Below are positions 53,897 to 63,278 of a stretch of 64,000 nucleotides of DNA, in pieces. The stretch's first letter is position 1; each line of letters opens with the position of its first letter. The DNA is taken from NCBI GenBank assembly GCA_029262995.1, contig JAJCYH010000008.1, positions 1 to 64,000 of the forward strand. Reading direction: 5' to 3'. The notes beneath the pieces are model-generated. The model worked only from the letters and a program-made list of their open reading frames with translations, was not told where the DNA came from and searched no databases. A program made the position numbers and the translations under genes. Source of the stretch: Saprospiraceae bacterium (GTDB lineage: Bacteria > Bacteroidota > Bacteroidia > Chitinophagales > Saprospiraceae).

Positions 53897-54155
53897 TAAT
53901 TATATTAGGCAGTACTCAGATCAACTGAGCTATGCCTGCCTGCCATACTGCAAGGTAGGCAGGGAACCTAATTATATTAGGCAGTACTCAGATCAACTGA
54001 GCTATGCCTGCCTGCCATACCGCAAGGTAGGCAGGGAACCTAATAATTAAAAGCTCAAACCAACTGAGCTATGCTTGCCTGCCGTACTGCTATGCAGGTA
54101 GGTAGGGAACCAGTTTATTTTTCTGGCTGCCTTACCGCTAGGTAGGCAGGGAACC
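53897..54155 (-). repeat. Array of split tRNA 5'-half repeats (72-bp period) carrying a GC palindrome
   Basis: The marker GGTTCC (GGAACC on plus) recurs at 53896, 53968, 54040, 54111 and 54155, so periods are 72, 72, 71 and 44 bases. On the minus strand each unit reads GGTTCC, then a 29-base palindromic insert (CTGCCTACC ... GGCAGG), then ATAGCTCAGTTG, TGAGTACTGCC and an AT tail. GGTTCC...ATAGCTCAG is the 5' end of the intact tRNA (GGTTCCATAGCTCAG), split after base 6. Units 1 and 2 are nearly identical (one difference), unit 3 is diverged, and unit 4 is truncated. Confidence 0.85.
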
Positions 54156-54174
54156 GATTTCTTTAATCGGAGTG

Positions 54175-54182
54175 CAAATATA
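54175..54182 (-). promoter_or_regulatory. -7-like promoter element for the tRNA array
   Basis: The minus strand reads TATATTTG (TAnnTTTG) about 20 bases before the first GGTTCC. No -33 TTTG was found at 19 bases, although a short hairpin (CCGATT/AATCGG) follows. It is a plausible promoter for a transcript running through the repeats into the intact tRNA. Confidence 0.45.
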
Positions 54183-54221
54183 AAGTATTCGAATTAAACA
54201 GATTGGAATTTTTTAACAAAT

Positions 54222-55010
54222 TTAAGAACCTAACTTCTGTTGTAATGTCTGTCTCAGTAGTTCAGCAAATATGATGCTTCGATGAGATTCTCTATTTGCT
54301 TCAACAAGCTCAACCTTATCTTTATACTTAAGCCATAGCCTTTTTGAAAAGTCAAAATCTACAATTCGATCATTAGTACCATGAATAATGGTTATTGGAC
54401 ATCTTATATTTTGAATATGCCCGGAAACAGCCAGTTTGAATTTCAATAGGAAATCAGGAAAGAACCATAGATATTTATTTTTTATATCAGCCAACGAAGT
54501 AAAAGGCGCAATCATCAATAATTGAGATGGATTGTTTTCAGCAGCCAAATAGCTTGCCATTCCTGTTCCCAATGAATAGCCTACCAGAACAATTTGATCT
54601 TCATTATATCCCTGCTTTAGATAATCATAAACTTTTTGAACATCTCCGTAAAGCTGCTTCTCCGAATTGATTTTTCCTTCTGTTTTTCCAAAGGATCTAT
54701 AGTCAGGAATAATGATATCATAGCCTAGATCCAACATATGTCTGATCTGATAGATACCAAACCGAATACTCCCACGATTGCCATGCAAGTATAAGATGAC
54801 ACCTTTTGACTTACCCAAATCACTCTGCTTTACCATCAAAGCATTCATCGATATCTTATCATCCAACGAAATCTCCACCTCAGTTCCCATGCGATAGGTA
54901 TAGTCTTCTGAAATGAATTCAGGATTAAAAATGAACCTATCTTGTACAAAATATAAGGTACAGCAAGCTATAAGATATAGGACAACAATTATTTTCAGCA
55001 ACTTGACCAT
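54222..55010 (-). CDS. Alpha/beta hydrolase, BEM46/ABHD13-like, with N-terminal membrane anchor
   Basis: 262 residues. A hydrophobic N-terminus (about 5-22) suggests a membrane anchor. The fold motifs are GVILYLHGNRGSIRF (oxyanion strand), IIPDYRSFGKTEG, VLVGYSLGTGMASYLA with nucleophile Ser at about 144, ITIIHGTNDRIVDF (acid Asp) and NRESHRSII (catalytic His). The substrate is unknown; family members are esterase or lipase-like. Transcribed alone towards the tRNA cluster. Confidence 0.88.
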   Translation of the reverse strand: MVKLLKIIVVLYLIACCTLYFVQDRFIFNPEFISEDYTYRMGTEVEISLDDKISMNALMVKQSDLGKSKGVILYLHGNRGSIRFGIYQIRHMLDLGYDIIIPDYRSFGKTEGKINSEKQLYGDVQKVYDYLKQGYNEDQIVLVGYSLGTGMASYLAAENNPSQLLMIAPFTSLADIKNKYLWFFPDFLLKFKLAVSGHIQNIRCPITIIHGTNDRIVDFDFSKRLWLKYKDKVELVEANRESHRSIIFAELLRQTLQQKLGS

Positions 55011-55367
55011 TAAAGTGATTTATACTCCATTATCAAATAGCTTTGCTATAGGTTTTGTTGTCATTTATTGCGGATTTTACGTTTTTTTATCAATATCCCC
55101 CCCAATTAAATCCCAGAGTACAATAATCAAGAATATTGAGGCACTTGCAATGATAAATATTGTCGATGCAGACATGTTAATTTCTTATAATAGTGAAGAT
55201 AATACCATTCTACAAATTTCAGATTATCTGGATTATTATTGGTCGATAGATTTTAGGAAGAACATATATTGGGAATTGTCATTAAACAAATTTAATCAAT
55301 TGTTTCACTGTAACTTTTGTTCATATTTAATATTATTCATGACTATATTTGTCATCCATAAATTTAG
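55011..55367. other. Intergenic region between alpha/beta hydrolase and M1 peptidase genes
   Basis: About 357 bases. A plus-strand frame runs through it (from inside the hydrolase gene to 55389) with two hydrophobic stretches (FAIGFVVIYCGFYVFL, CSYLILFMTIFVIH), but it has no recognisable family and overlaps genes at both ends. No promoter match was found. Confidence 0.35.
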
Positions 55368-57356
55368 ATGCAAAGTAGAAAACTATTAATATCATTAATT
55401 TGCCTTTTGGTAATTTGTCAATACAACGATACCATTGCTCAGACTAAACAACTGTCTAGCAAGATAGCAAACTACGATATGGATATTTTGCTTGACGCAA
55501 AAACTAAGACATTAAAAGGAAAGACTACCTTAAGATGGAAAAACATTTCTGATCAACCCATCGATGAGCTTTATTTTCATATGTATTATAATGCCTTTAA
55601 AAATGCTCGATCCACCTTTTTTAAAGAAAGAGGAGTTCCCGAGTTTCTAACCACGGATATTGACGATACCTGTGGATGGGGATGGACGCATATAAGTTCA
55701 TTTAAGGATAATTACGGAAATGAATTATCGGATAGAATGAATTATGTGCAAACTGATGACGATAACATATATGACCAAAGCGTTCTAAAGATTGACTTGA
55801 TAGAACCCGTGCTGGCTGATTCTATGCATATTTTTTATTTTGAATGGGAAGCTAAAATTCCTAAAACCATGCCACGTACAGGTTACAATAAGGACTTTTA
55901 TTTTTTAGCACAATGGTTTCCAAAGCTTGGAGTACTTGAACCTAAGGGGATGCGATTTGCAAAAGAAACACAATGGAATTGTCATCAATACCATTCCAAT
56001 GGTGAGTATTATTCAGACTTTGGAGACTATGATGTAACACTTACCGTGCCTTCAGATTTTATTGTTGCTTCAAGTGGTGAATTGAATTCAAAAGTGGAAA
56101 ATGAAAGTACTTCAAGCTGGAACTTTAAAGCCATTGATGTAATAGATTTTACCTGGACTTGTTCTCCTCATTATGAATTATACACAGAGAAGTACAAGAA
56201 CACCGAATTAAAATTCTATTGTTATCCATACAAACGCCATGTCAAAGAAAGATACTTTAAGGCGATTAAATTTGCAATGAAATTTTTAGATGATCGCCTG
56301 ATGGATTATCCATACAGTACATTATCTATTGTAGATCCACCAATCCATGGCATGTTTACTGGAGGAATGGAATACCCTACATTAATAACATCTCTTAGTT
56401 TTTGCTTTTTCCCGAAAGGGTTTAAAACGCCAGAAACCTTAGTAGTTCATGAATATATCCATCAGTACTTCATGCAAATGGTAGCCACTCATGAAGTAGA
56501 GGAGACCTGGATGGACGAAGGTATTACCAGTTATTATGAATCAAGAATTTTGGATTCACTCATGGGTACAAACGAATCAACAATAGACTTTCTTGGTTTT
56601 AAGACAGGCAATAAGACTTTTAATAGAGTAGAGTACTTCGGAATGGATCACCCATCAATAGAATCCAACGACGCCAAGAGCTGGGAATATAAGCATGGAG
56701 GATATGGTGAGATTGCCTATAACAAGACTGCACTTTGGTTGCAAACACTTGAAGGAATTATCGGTCAAGAATCCATGGATTTAATCATGAAAGAGTATTT
56801 CATGAAGTGGAAATTTAAGCATCCTTCACGCTATGATTTTATTCAAATTGTCAATGATTGGGTAATGATTAACATAGCCGAAAAATTCCCCGATGGCATG
56901 GATTGGTTCTTTGAACAGGTGTTGTACGGTACAGGAACATGTGATTATAGTGTAGCGTCTATTCGTAATATTGAGACAATAGCAGATAAGGGAATCTTTG
57001 ATCATCAGAAGGGCTGTGAGGTGAAGGATGTTAACAAACCAAAGTATAATTCCAGAGTTGTATTTTATAGATTGGACGAAATGTATTTTCCTCTAGATAT
57101 CAAAGTCTTCTTTGAAGATGGTAGCGAAGAGCATTTTAAGTGGGATGGAAAAGCCAGATCTCACGATATAACTATCGAATCTGATTTAAAAATTGTCAAA
57201 GCCATAATAGATCCTGAATTGAAAATTTACATAGATAAAAATTTTATCAACAATTCATTATCTATTGAACCTAATAAGTCTGCATTGAATAAATTGAGTG
57301 CCAACCTCTTTTTAAAAGTTCAGTCTATTGTTGAATTCATAAGCTTCTTGTTATGA
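55368..57356 (+). CDS. Exported M1-family zinc metallopeptidase
   Basis: 662 residues. The signal peptide is at about 1-25 (ends TIAQ). The N-terminal beta-saddle reads YDMDILLDAKTKTLKGKTTLRW. The catalytic zinc site is VVHEYIHQYF (HExxH, about 360), with the third ligand Glu in EETWMDEGITSYY. GGMEYPTLIT is the substrate-binding GxMEN-like loop (here GGMEY). Family members are aminopeptidases; here it is probably periplasmic or outer-membrane associated. The stop codon overlaps the start of the next gene (ATGA). Confidence 0.9.
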   Translation: MQSRKLLISLICLLVICQYNDTIAQTKQLSSKIANYDMDILLDAKTKTLKGKTTLRWKNISDQPIDELYFHMYYNAFKNARSTFFKERGVPEFLTTDIDDTCGWGWTHISSFKDNYGNELSDRMNYVQTDDDNIYDQSVLKIDLIEPVLADSMHIFYFEWEAKIPKTMPRTGYNKDFYFLAQWFPKLGVLEPKGMRFAKETQWNCHQYHSNGEYYSDFGDYDVTLTVPSDFIVASSGELNSKVENESTSSWNFKAIDVIDFTWTCSPHYELYTEKYKNTELKFYCYPYKRHVKERYFKAIKFAMKFLDDRLMDYPYSTLSIVDPPIHGMFTGGMEYPTLITSLSFCFFPKGFKTPETLVVHEYIHQYFMQMVATHEVEETWMDEGITSYYESRILDSLMGTNESTIDFLGFKTGNKTFNRVEYFGMDHPSIESNDAKSWEYKHGGYGEIAYNKTALWLQTLEGIIGQESMDLIMKEYFMKWKFKHPSRYDFIQIVNDWVMINIAEKFPDGMDWFFEQVLYGTGTCDYSVASIRNIETIADKGIFDHQKGCEVKDVNKPKYNSRVVFYRLDEMYFPLDIKVFFEDGSEEHFKWDGKARSHDITIESDLKIVKAIIDPELKIYIDKNFINNSLSIEPNKSALNKLSANLFLKVQSIVEFISFLL

Positions 57357-58192
57357 CAAAAATTGTGCAGTCATATAAACGAGCTATTCTTTATTCAACT
57401 CAACATTGGAAGTTGATACTGATCTTATTTTGTGCGAATCTGGGGTTTTCAATGGTATTGATCTATCCAGTACAATCTTGGTTAAATGATGTATTATCAA
57501 AGAGTGAGTCAATTTATAGTGTTGCAAATTCATTTGATCTAAATGTGATCATGGATGTTTTACACTCGAATAAAAACATTACTTCTCTGTTATTGCCATT
57601 GGTATTGATTGTCTCCATATTTTATTTCTTCTGGTTGAACTTTGCATTAGGTGGAATTGTCGGCAGTGTGAAAAAGAGTAGTTTTAAATTGGTAGATTTC
57701 TTCAGTAGTGGCTCTCTGTATTTTTTTAAGAACATAAGAATTTCATTGTACACGATATTGATATATTTAATACTGATTGGATTATCGTTTGCTTATTTTA
57801 CCAAAGACGGTCTCAACGTATTAAAAATTGATTCTGAAGTGTTTCTGATCAACAGGTTTTATGGACTGATGGTGCTCCTTCTCATTTTATTTTTTCTTGT
57901 TGGAATTTTTAGGGATCTCTGTAGAGTCAATTGTTTGTCATCAGACAATAACTACCTGTGGCAGAGTAATATATTGGCCTTTAGAAAAAGTTTCACACTC
58001 TCTGCTATATTATTAGCCTTACTCAATATTTTTGTCTTAGCAGTAATTGTGATAATACACTTCTATATCACTCAATATAAAATTTACGATTTGAACTTTC
58101 TTGTAAGTTTGCTCCTTGGACAAGTCTTTATTGTATCTAGAATGATCTTGATGGTTACTAGACTTTCCAGTTTTTATTATTTGGAGAATTAG
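57353..58192 (+). CDS. Integral membrane protein of unknown function
   Basis: 279 residues. Overlaps the M1 peptidase gene by four bases, so they are co-translated. About six hydrophobic segments are visible (WKLILILFCANLGFSMVLI, LLLPLVLIVSIFYFFWLNFA, ISLYTILIYLILIGLSFAYF, LMVLLLILFFLVGIF, SAILLALLNIFVLAVIVIIH, and the C-terminal region). It resembles DUF-type inner-membrane proteins, but no family is assigned. The 3' end overlaps the convergent fatty acid hydroxylase gene by four bases. Confidence 0.8.
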   Translation: MTKIVQSYKRAILYSTQHWKLILILFCANLGFSMVLIYPVQSWLNDVLSKSESIYSVANSFDLNVIMDVLHSNKNITSLLLPLVLIVSIFYFFWLNFALGGIVGSVKKSSFKLVDFFSSGSLYFFKNIRISLYTILIYLILIGLSFAYFTKDGLNVLKIDSEVFLINRFYGLMVLLLILFFLVGIFRDLCRVNCLSSDNNYLWQSNILAFRKSFTLSAILLALLNIFVLAVIVIIHFYITQYKIYDLNFLVSLLLGQVFIVSRMILMVTRLSSFYYLEN

Positions 58193-59034
58193 AGCTCTTC
58201 CTTTTCATCATACGTTATGCTTTTGCGATAAGGCTGAAATGGAATTTTTAACATTTGCCAGATATTGTCATAGTCATTGGCTTCATAATAGGTATCGACA
58301 CCATAAATTAATTTCTTATTATCAACACTGGAATACGTTGAAAATAACCTATCCCAAAAGGAAAATATATTGCCGTAATTCATATCTGAATAGGGCATTT
58401 TATAATGATGATGAATACGATGCATATTAGGCGTACAAAACACCAATACCAGTGTTTTATTCAACCAACTCGGTATTGTAACATTGGCATGGTTAAATTG
58501 ACTTAAGACAACAGACAAACTCTGATACAAGAATACGAGCCACATTGGTGCACCAACAATTATTGTGGCTAGAATGGCAAATATAAATCTGATTATACTT
58601 TCACCTGGATGATGTCTGTTGGCAGTCGTTGTATCTACATGTTGGTCCGTATGGTGTATGACGTGAAATTTCCACATCCATACGACATGATGTTGAACCC
58701 AATGTGGTAACCAAGCCCCTAAGAAGTCTAATAACAGCAAGCCGGCAAGTAAAAAGATAATCGTTGGCAAGTGTGTCCATTGCAAAATTCCAAAGGAATT
58801 TTCAATTGCCCAATCAGAACTTTTGACCAAAACAAAAGCTAAAAGGAAGTTTACTACAATAGTCGTAACAGTGAAGAAAATATTGATATAAGCATGTTTA
58901 ATACGGTTGTAGCTAAGGGACATTAATGGTTTGGCACTTTCAATAAGTGAAAACAATGTCAAGCCCCCTACTAGAATAGCTGTCCTGTGACTGGATGGTA
59001 TATTTGCAAAGTAGTCGATAATATTTTCTAACAT
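58189..59034 (-). CDS. Fatty acid hydroxylase / sterol desaturase family membrane enzyme
   Basis: 281 residues. Several membrane helices precede the conserved histidine clusters WLPHWVQHHVVWMWKFHVIH, HHTDQHVD, NRHHPGES and NMHRIHHHY, the eight-His di-iron signature of fatty acid hydroxylase proteins. It uses oxygen to hydroxylate or desaturate a lipid substrate; the substrate is unknown. Convergent with the membrane protein gene and overlapping it by four bases. Confidence 0.9.
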   Translation of the reverse strand: MLENIIDYFANIPSSHRTAILVGGLTLFSLIESAKPLMSLSYNRIKHAYINIFFTVTTIVVNFLLAFVLVKSSDWAIENSFGILQWTHLPTIIFLLAGLLLLDFLGAWLPHWVQHHVVWMWKFHVIHHTDQHVDTTTANRHHPGESIIRFIFAILATIIVGAPMWLVFLYQSLSVVLSQFNHANVTIPSWLNKTLVLVFCTPNMHRIHHHYKMPYSDMNYGNIFSFWDRLFSTYSSVDNKKLIYGVDTYYEANDYDNIWQMLKIPFQPYRKSITYDEKEEL

Positions 59035-59138
59035 CTACCAATCATTTATTATATTAAGGCTTAGTAATTGATGGTCATTACCAAACTATGAAATTTTATT
59101 TTATTTTTTAAAAATTTAAAGTAACAATAATTCTTATC

Positions 59139-59540
59139 ATGTTCGATATACTACACGACCTTGAAATAAATGCTAAGCCTAATAAAATTTTTCGAATGGT
59201 TTCTACACCAGAAGGATTAAATGCCTGGTGGACGAAAAAGTCTAAAGGGATGGCGGCATTTAATCAAGAGTATCAGTTTTACTTTAGCGAGGCATTTGAT
59301 TGGAAAGCAAAGGTGATTGATATCCAAATAGACAAACGTATAACATACCAAATGACCTCAGCAGATGAAGATTGGACGGATACAATTGTTTCATTTGAGA
59401 TTATTCCACTAGAGTCGGGTAACAATATTTTGAGATTTGAACATCGCAACTGGAAAGAAGCCAATAATCATTTTAGAAAGAGTAGTCTTTGCTGGGCTGA
59501 ATATTTAATGCTGATGAAAAAAATACTTGAAAATGATTAG
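59139..59540 (+). CDS. SRPBCC / AHSA1-like domain protein
   Basis: 133 residues with the START-like fold. The opening LEINAKPNKIFRMVSTPEGL and NAWWTKKSKG are typical of the AHSA1 subgroup. The strands FEIIPLESGNNILRFEHRNW and the C-terminal helix WAEYLMLMKKILEND complete the fold. A ligand-binding pocket is expected; the ligand is unknown. Confidence 0.86.
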   Translation: MFDILHDLEINAKPNKIFRMVSTPEGLNAWWTKKSKGMAAFNQEYQFYFSEAFDWKAKVIDIQIDKRITYQMTSADEDWTDTIVSFEIIPLESGNNILRFEHRNWKEANNHFRKSSLCWAEYLMLMKKILEND

Positions 59541-59608
59541 AAAGTTTGCTGTACCTTTTTTATAATTATATTATAGATACATTTCTTATGTGCCAAATAA
59601 ATAAAATC

Positions 59609-60526
59609 ATGTCTAAAGCTAAAAAACTACTTATTCTATTAGTCATTTTAAACTTAGGAACATCTGCTTATTCTCAAGGGTTTCTAAAAAAGCTTGGTGA
59701 TAAAACCATGAACAAAATCCAAAAGAAAGCTGAGGACAAATTGGTAGATGAACTTTCTGAAAAAATAGCCAATCAGGCCGTAAAACCAATCAATTCATTC
59801 ATGGATTCCTTGTTTGCTGAATCCTATGAAGAAAGCACTGGAGAGAAGTATGACCCACAAAACAGTGAAAAAATGGCAGAAGCATTAAGCCAATTTATGG
59901 GCAGCGCAAATGTGCCTGATTCTTATTCATTCAATTACTTAGTAGAAGTAGAACTTAAAGACTTTGGTTCTAAGAATACTAATACAATGATAATGCTGAT
60001 CAATACTGATAAACAGGTATTTGGCATTGAACAAGAAGACTACGGAAAAAAAATGATGATGATATTCGATAATGAGAATGAAGCTGTGGTGAGTTACAAT
60101 CAGGAATCAATGGAAATGTTTGCTTTCCCTTTAAATGGATCTATGATGACCGCCTATTCAAACAGGGCCGTGCAAAAGGAAATGGATAAATATGAATTGA
60201 ATATTGAAAAGACTGGCAAGACTAGAAATATATTGGGATATAAATCTGAAGAATATAAGATATGGTCTGAAAAGAATACATCTGTAACTTATATATCAAA
60301 TAAACTTCCTTTTTCATGGGAAGATAGCTTTGGTCAAATGATGACGCAGTTTGCGCCAAATTTCTATAAAGAAAATGAAGAATACCAAATGGACGGTATG
60401 CTAATGGAGGCAAAAACAGAACGACTAAGCGATGGCAAAAAGTCAGAATGGAAAACCAAAAAAATAGATAAATCTGATATATTGATCAACAATTCTGATT
60501 ATAAAAGAATGTCCTATGGCTCGTAA
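59609..60526 (+). CDS. Exported DUF4412-like protein
   Basis: About 305 residues from Met 59609 (MSKAKKLLILLVILNLGTSA, signal peptide ending AYSQ); an in-frame Met 63 bases earlier lacks a signal. After a charged helical lead (residues about 25-65), the central part (DSYSFNYLVEVELKDFGSKN, IMLINTDKQVFGIE) and NILGYKSEEYKIWSEKNTSV match the pattern of DUF4412 proteins in Bacteroidota. Function unknown, probably periplasmic. Confidence 0.78.
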   Translation: MSKAKKLLILLVILNLGTSAYSQGFLKKLGDKTMNKIQKKAEDKLVDELSEKIANQAVKPINSFMDSLFAESYEESTGEKYDPQNSEKMAEALSQFMGSANVPDSYSFNYLVEVELKDFGSKNTNTMIMLINTDKQVFGIEQEDYGKKMMMIFDNENEAVVSYNQESMEMFAFPLNGSMMTAYSNRAVQKEMDKYELNIEKTGKTRNILGYKSEEYKIWSEKNTSVTYISNKLPFSWEDSFGQMMTQFAPNFYKENEEYQMDGMLMEAKTERLSDGKKSEWKTKKIDKSDILINNSDYKRMSYGS

Positions 60527-60532
60527 TTGATG

Positions 60533-61909
60533 CTATGAAGATTTTAATTTTTCGATTCCCTCAATATCATAGACCAGAGGATCGCCAAGTAGTTCAGCTC
60601 CACCTTCTCTAATGATATAGTCATTTTCAATTCGGATGCCTCCAAAATTCTTTATCTTATCAAGCTCTTCGTAATTGATAAATTCGGCATGCTTATTTTC
60701 TGACTTCCATAAATCTATAAGATGTGGAATAATATAAATTCCAGGCTCAATAGTAATGGCAAATCCCGCTTCCAATGGTCTTGCCAATCGTAATGATTTA
60801 AGACCAAAATCATCACTCTTTCTTATCGTTTGGTCATATCCGACAAAAGTTTCTCCCAAATTTTCCATGTCATGCACGTCTAATCCAATCATATGTCCAA
60901 GGCCATGAGGAAAAAAAATAGCATGTGCTCCTTCATCTACGATTTCTTCAGGATCACCATTCATAAACCCAAGTTCAGTCATTCCTTTGGCGATTTCAAA
61001 TGCTGCCATCAAATGCACATCCTTGTAATAGGTTTTTGGTTTGCTTGCATCTCTGGCAACATCATGAGCAGCTTTTACAATATTATATAGGCTCTTTTGA
61101 ATATCGCTGTATTTGGAGTTTATCGGAAAAGTTCTTGTCATATCTCCGGCATATCCACTAGAATGCTCAATACCGCCATCAAATAATATAAGATCTCCAT
61201 CAGCTAATTTATTATGATAATTATGATTGTGGAGGATTTGTCCATCTCTTGTTAAGATTGGCGTAAATGACCATGTTGCATTGTTGTCCCAAGCATATTT
61301 GTTGGCATGACCAATCAGTTCATATTCTGTCATTCCAGGCTTTGCATTTTTGATTACCTCAGCATGCATACCAGCGGTCAAACTGGTAGCCTTGTGTAGT
61401 AGAGAAATTTCATTCTCTGACTTAGTATTTCTTTGTGATATTATAGATAGAATAAGTTTTAGCGAAGGCTTGATTTCTGGAATCTCAAGATAATTTTCCA
61501 ATTGAATAGTATGCACCGAACGATATGGAGGTAGGTAGTGACATTCCTTGTCGACGTAATCAAATATTGAAGTAGTTGACAGCACTCTTTCTATTCCCGC
61601 AAGACTGGCCTGATCGGATAGTTTGGCCTGATTTCCCATCCATATGATGTGGTCTATTGAAATATCATCACCAAATAGGATTGTTTCCCCCTTATCCACA
61701 TCAATGATGGCATTCAAATTGGGTTCATTAATGCCTATGTAGTATAAAAAATTACTGTCCTGGCGGAAGTTGTAATAATTGTCCTCAAAATTGATACTGG
61801 CATTACAGTTTCCTAATAATAGGATTTTACCACTTTCCATATTTGACATTAATGTCTTTCTTCTATCAGTATATTCAGCTGCACTAAAAGGTAGTTTGGA
61901 TGATTTCAT
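60533..61909 (-). CDS. M24-family aminopeptidase P-like metallopeptidase
   Basis: 458 residues. The N-terminal AMP_N domain reads FSAAEYTDRRKTLMSNMESG and FLYYIGINEPN. The catalytic pita-bread domain carries the dinuclear metal ligands DGGIEHSSGYAGDMTRTF (Asp pair), HGLGHMIGLDVHD (His), ITIEPGIYI (Glu) and IRIENDYII (Glu). It removes N-terminal residues before proline in the cytoplasm. It is the last gene of a minus-strand operon, five bases after aroB. Confidence 0.93.
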   Translation of the reverse strand: MKSSKLPFSAAEYTDRRKTLMSNMESGKILLLGNCNASINFEDNYYNFRQDSNFLYYIGINEPNLNAIIDVDKGETILFGDDISIDHIIWMGNQAKLSDQASLAGIERVLSTTSIFDYVDKECHYLPPYRSVHTIQLENYLEIPEIKPSLKLILSIISQRNTKSENEISLLHKATSLTAGMHAEVIKNAKPGMTEYELIGHANKYAWDNNATWSFTPILTRDGQILHNHNYHNKLADGDLILFDGGIEHSSGYAGDMTRTFPINSKYSDIQKSLYNIVKAAHDVARDASKPKTYYKDVHLMAAFEIAKGMTELGFMNGDPEEIVDEGAHAIFFPHGLGHMIGLDVHDMENLGETFVGYDQTIRKSDDFGLKSLRLARPLEAGFAITIEPGIYIIPHLIDLWKSENKHAEFINYEELDKIKNFGGIRIENDYIIREGGAELLGDPLVYDIEGIEKLKSS

Positions 61910-61914
61910 GTTTT

Positions 61915-62979
61915 TTAGTTAAAACTATTTTCATAATAAGCAAAAGATTTCATTATTGCATCACGATTGCAAAAATGATTAAAACTGCAATCTCCGATTC
62001 CATTCAATAATGAAAATGAAATTTTCTGATCAAAGTTCTTCTTGTCCTTTTTCATCAATTCATAGATATCGTCAAAGTTGTTGACTAAGTTTTTACGAAT
62101 AGGGAATATTTTGTGAATAAACAGACTGACTTCTTTTAGTTGGGCATCATTTATTAAACTGCATTGATAACTAAGATGAGCTTCACATATCATACCGATA
62201 GCAACACTCTCACCGTGCAATAATCTTTTGTCGGTTTTTAGATAAAAACTTTCAATGGCATGTCCAATGGTATGACCAAAGTTCAGTATTTTTCTTATGC
62301 CTTTTTCATAGGGATCCTGACGTGTAATTTCATTTTTTATATGAACGGATTGTTGAATAATATCATGCCAATTATCTAAAGATAAATTTCCTGGTGCAGA
62401 TGTTATTTTTTTCCAATATTCTTCAGATTTGATCAAAGCATGTTTGATGACTTCAGCAAATCCACTTTTGATTTCCCTAAATGGTAAGGTGGATAGAAAA
62501 TCGGTATTTATCCAAACCAATTCAGGATTGCTGAAAGCACCAATCATATTTTTATAATCTAAAAAGTCAATGCCCACTTTGCCGCCTGCTGACGCATCAA
62601 CCTGTGACAAGAGGGTCGTGGGAAGTTGAATGAACCTGACTCCCCTCATAAAGCAAGATGCTGCAAAACCACCCATATCACCTATAACTCCTCCTCCTAA
62701 ATTTATTAACAGACAATTCCTGTCTGCTTGATTCGATACCAATGCTTGCCAAATGCCCGAACATGTCTGAAGATTTTTATATTTTTCTCCAGCAGGCACT
62801 TGAATGGCAGTGAAGTTCAGTTTTAATTTTTCTTCGATATAAGGAAGACAATGTTTCTTTGAATTTTCATCAACGAGAATGAAGACTTTAGTAGGATTTA
62901 ATTGCTCAATGCTTGACTTGAGTACGGCGATGTCCTCATTGATAAGTATGTTATAATGATTGCTTTTTATAACAGACAT
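61915..62979 (-). CDS. aroB: 3-dehydroquinate synthase
   Basis: 354 residues. AroB makes 3-dehydroquinate from DAHP, the second step of the shikimate pathway, using NAD and a divalent metal. Motifs are GGGVIGDMGGFAASCFMRG (NAD binding), PTTLLSQVDASAGGKVGIDF, FAEVIKHALI (metal Glu), ILNFGHTIGHAIE (metal His) and LLHGESVAIGM (metal His). The start ATG shares one base with the stop of the ABM-domain gene upstream. Confidence 0.96.
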   Translation of the reverse strand: MSVIKSNHYNILINEDIAVLKSSIEQLNPTKVFILVDENSKKHCLPYIEEKLKLNFTAIQVPAGEKYKNLQTCSGIWQALVSNQADRNCLLINLGGGVIGDMGGFAASCFMRGVRFIQLPTTLLSQVDASAGGKVGIDFLDYKNMIGAFSNPELVWINTDFLSTLPFREIKSGFAEVIKHALIKSEEYWKKITSAPGNLSLDNWHDIIQQSVHIKNEITRQDPYEKGIRKILNFGHTIGHAIESFYLKTDKRLLHGESVAIGMICEAHLSYQCSLINDAQLKEVSLFIHKIFPIRKNLVNNFDDIYELMKKDKKNFDQKISFSLLNGIGDCSFNHFCNRDAIMKSFAYYENSFN

Positions 62980-63278
62980 TACTCTAATGTATGAAGTTTG
63001 GTAAAACTGGTAGCTTCTGCTTTAGAAGCAAACATCGCTTTGGTTTCTTCCCAAGTTTCAGCAAATAATTCTGAATACCTATAATCGTTAAGCTCTTGTT
63101 CTGATTCCCAATGACTATAGGTCATAAAAACATTACTCTTGGCTTCTGTCCCTTGGAGCAATTCAAGATGAAGACATCCAGGAAATGATCTTATGAGATG
63201 TTTTTTCGAATCAAACATTCTTTTGAAATTTTCAACTTCTTCCTTACGAAATTCCATTTTAACAATTCTTACAATCAT
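62979..63278 (-). CDS. ABM (antibiotic biosynthesis monooxygenase)-domain protein
   Basis: 99 residues with a ferredoxin-like fold: IVRIVKMEFRKEEVENFKRM, HLIRSFPGCLHLELLQG and NVFMTYSHWESEQELNDYRY. ABM-fold proteins act as cofactor-free monooxygenases or haem or quinone-binding proteins; the role is not predictable. It overlaps the upstream gene by four bases (ATGA) and abuts aroB, so it is part of the operon. Confidence 0.85.
   Translation of the reverse strand: MIVRIVKMEFRKEEVENFKRMFDSKKHLIRSFPGCLHLELLQGTEAKSNVFMTYSHWESEQELNDYRYSELFAETWEETKAMFASKAEATSFTKLHTLE

Noticed and set aside
53897-54155. The 72-bp units as functional tRNA genes
   Set aside because: Each has only the acceptor start and D-arm-like part; anticodon and T arms are missing and the acceptor stem is split.
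54913-55389. 158-codon plus-strand frame between the hydrolase and M1 peptidase genes
   Set aside because: It overlaps both neighbours, has no recognisable family and composition typical of AT-rich non-coding DNA; a small membrane protein cannot be fully excluded.
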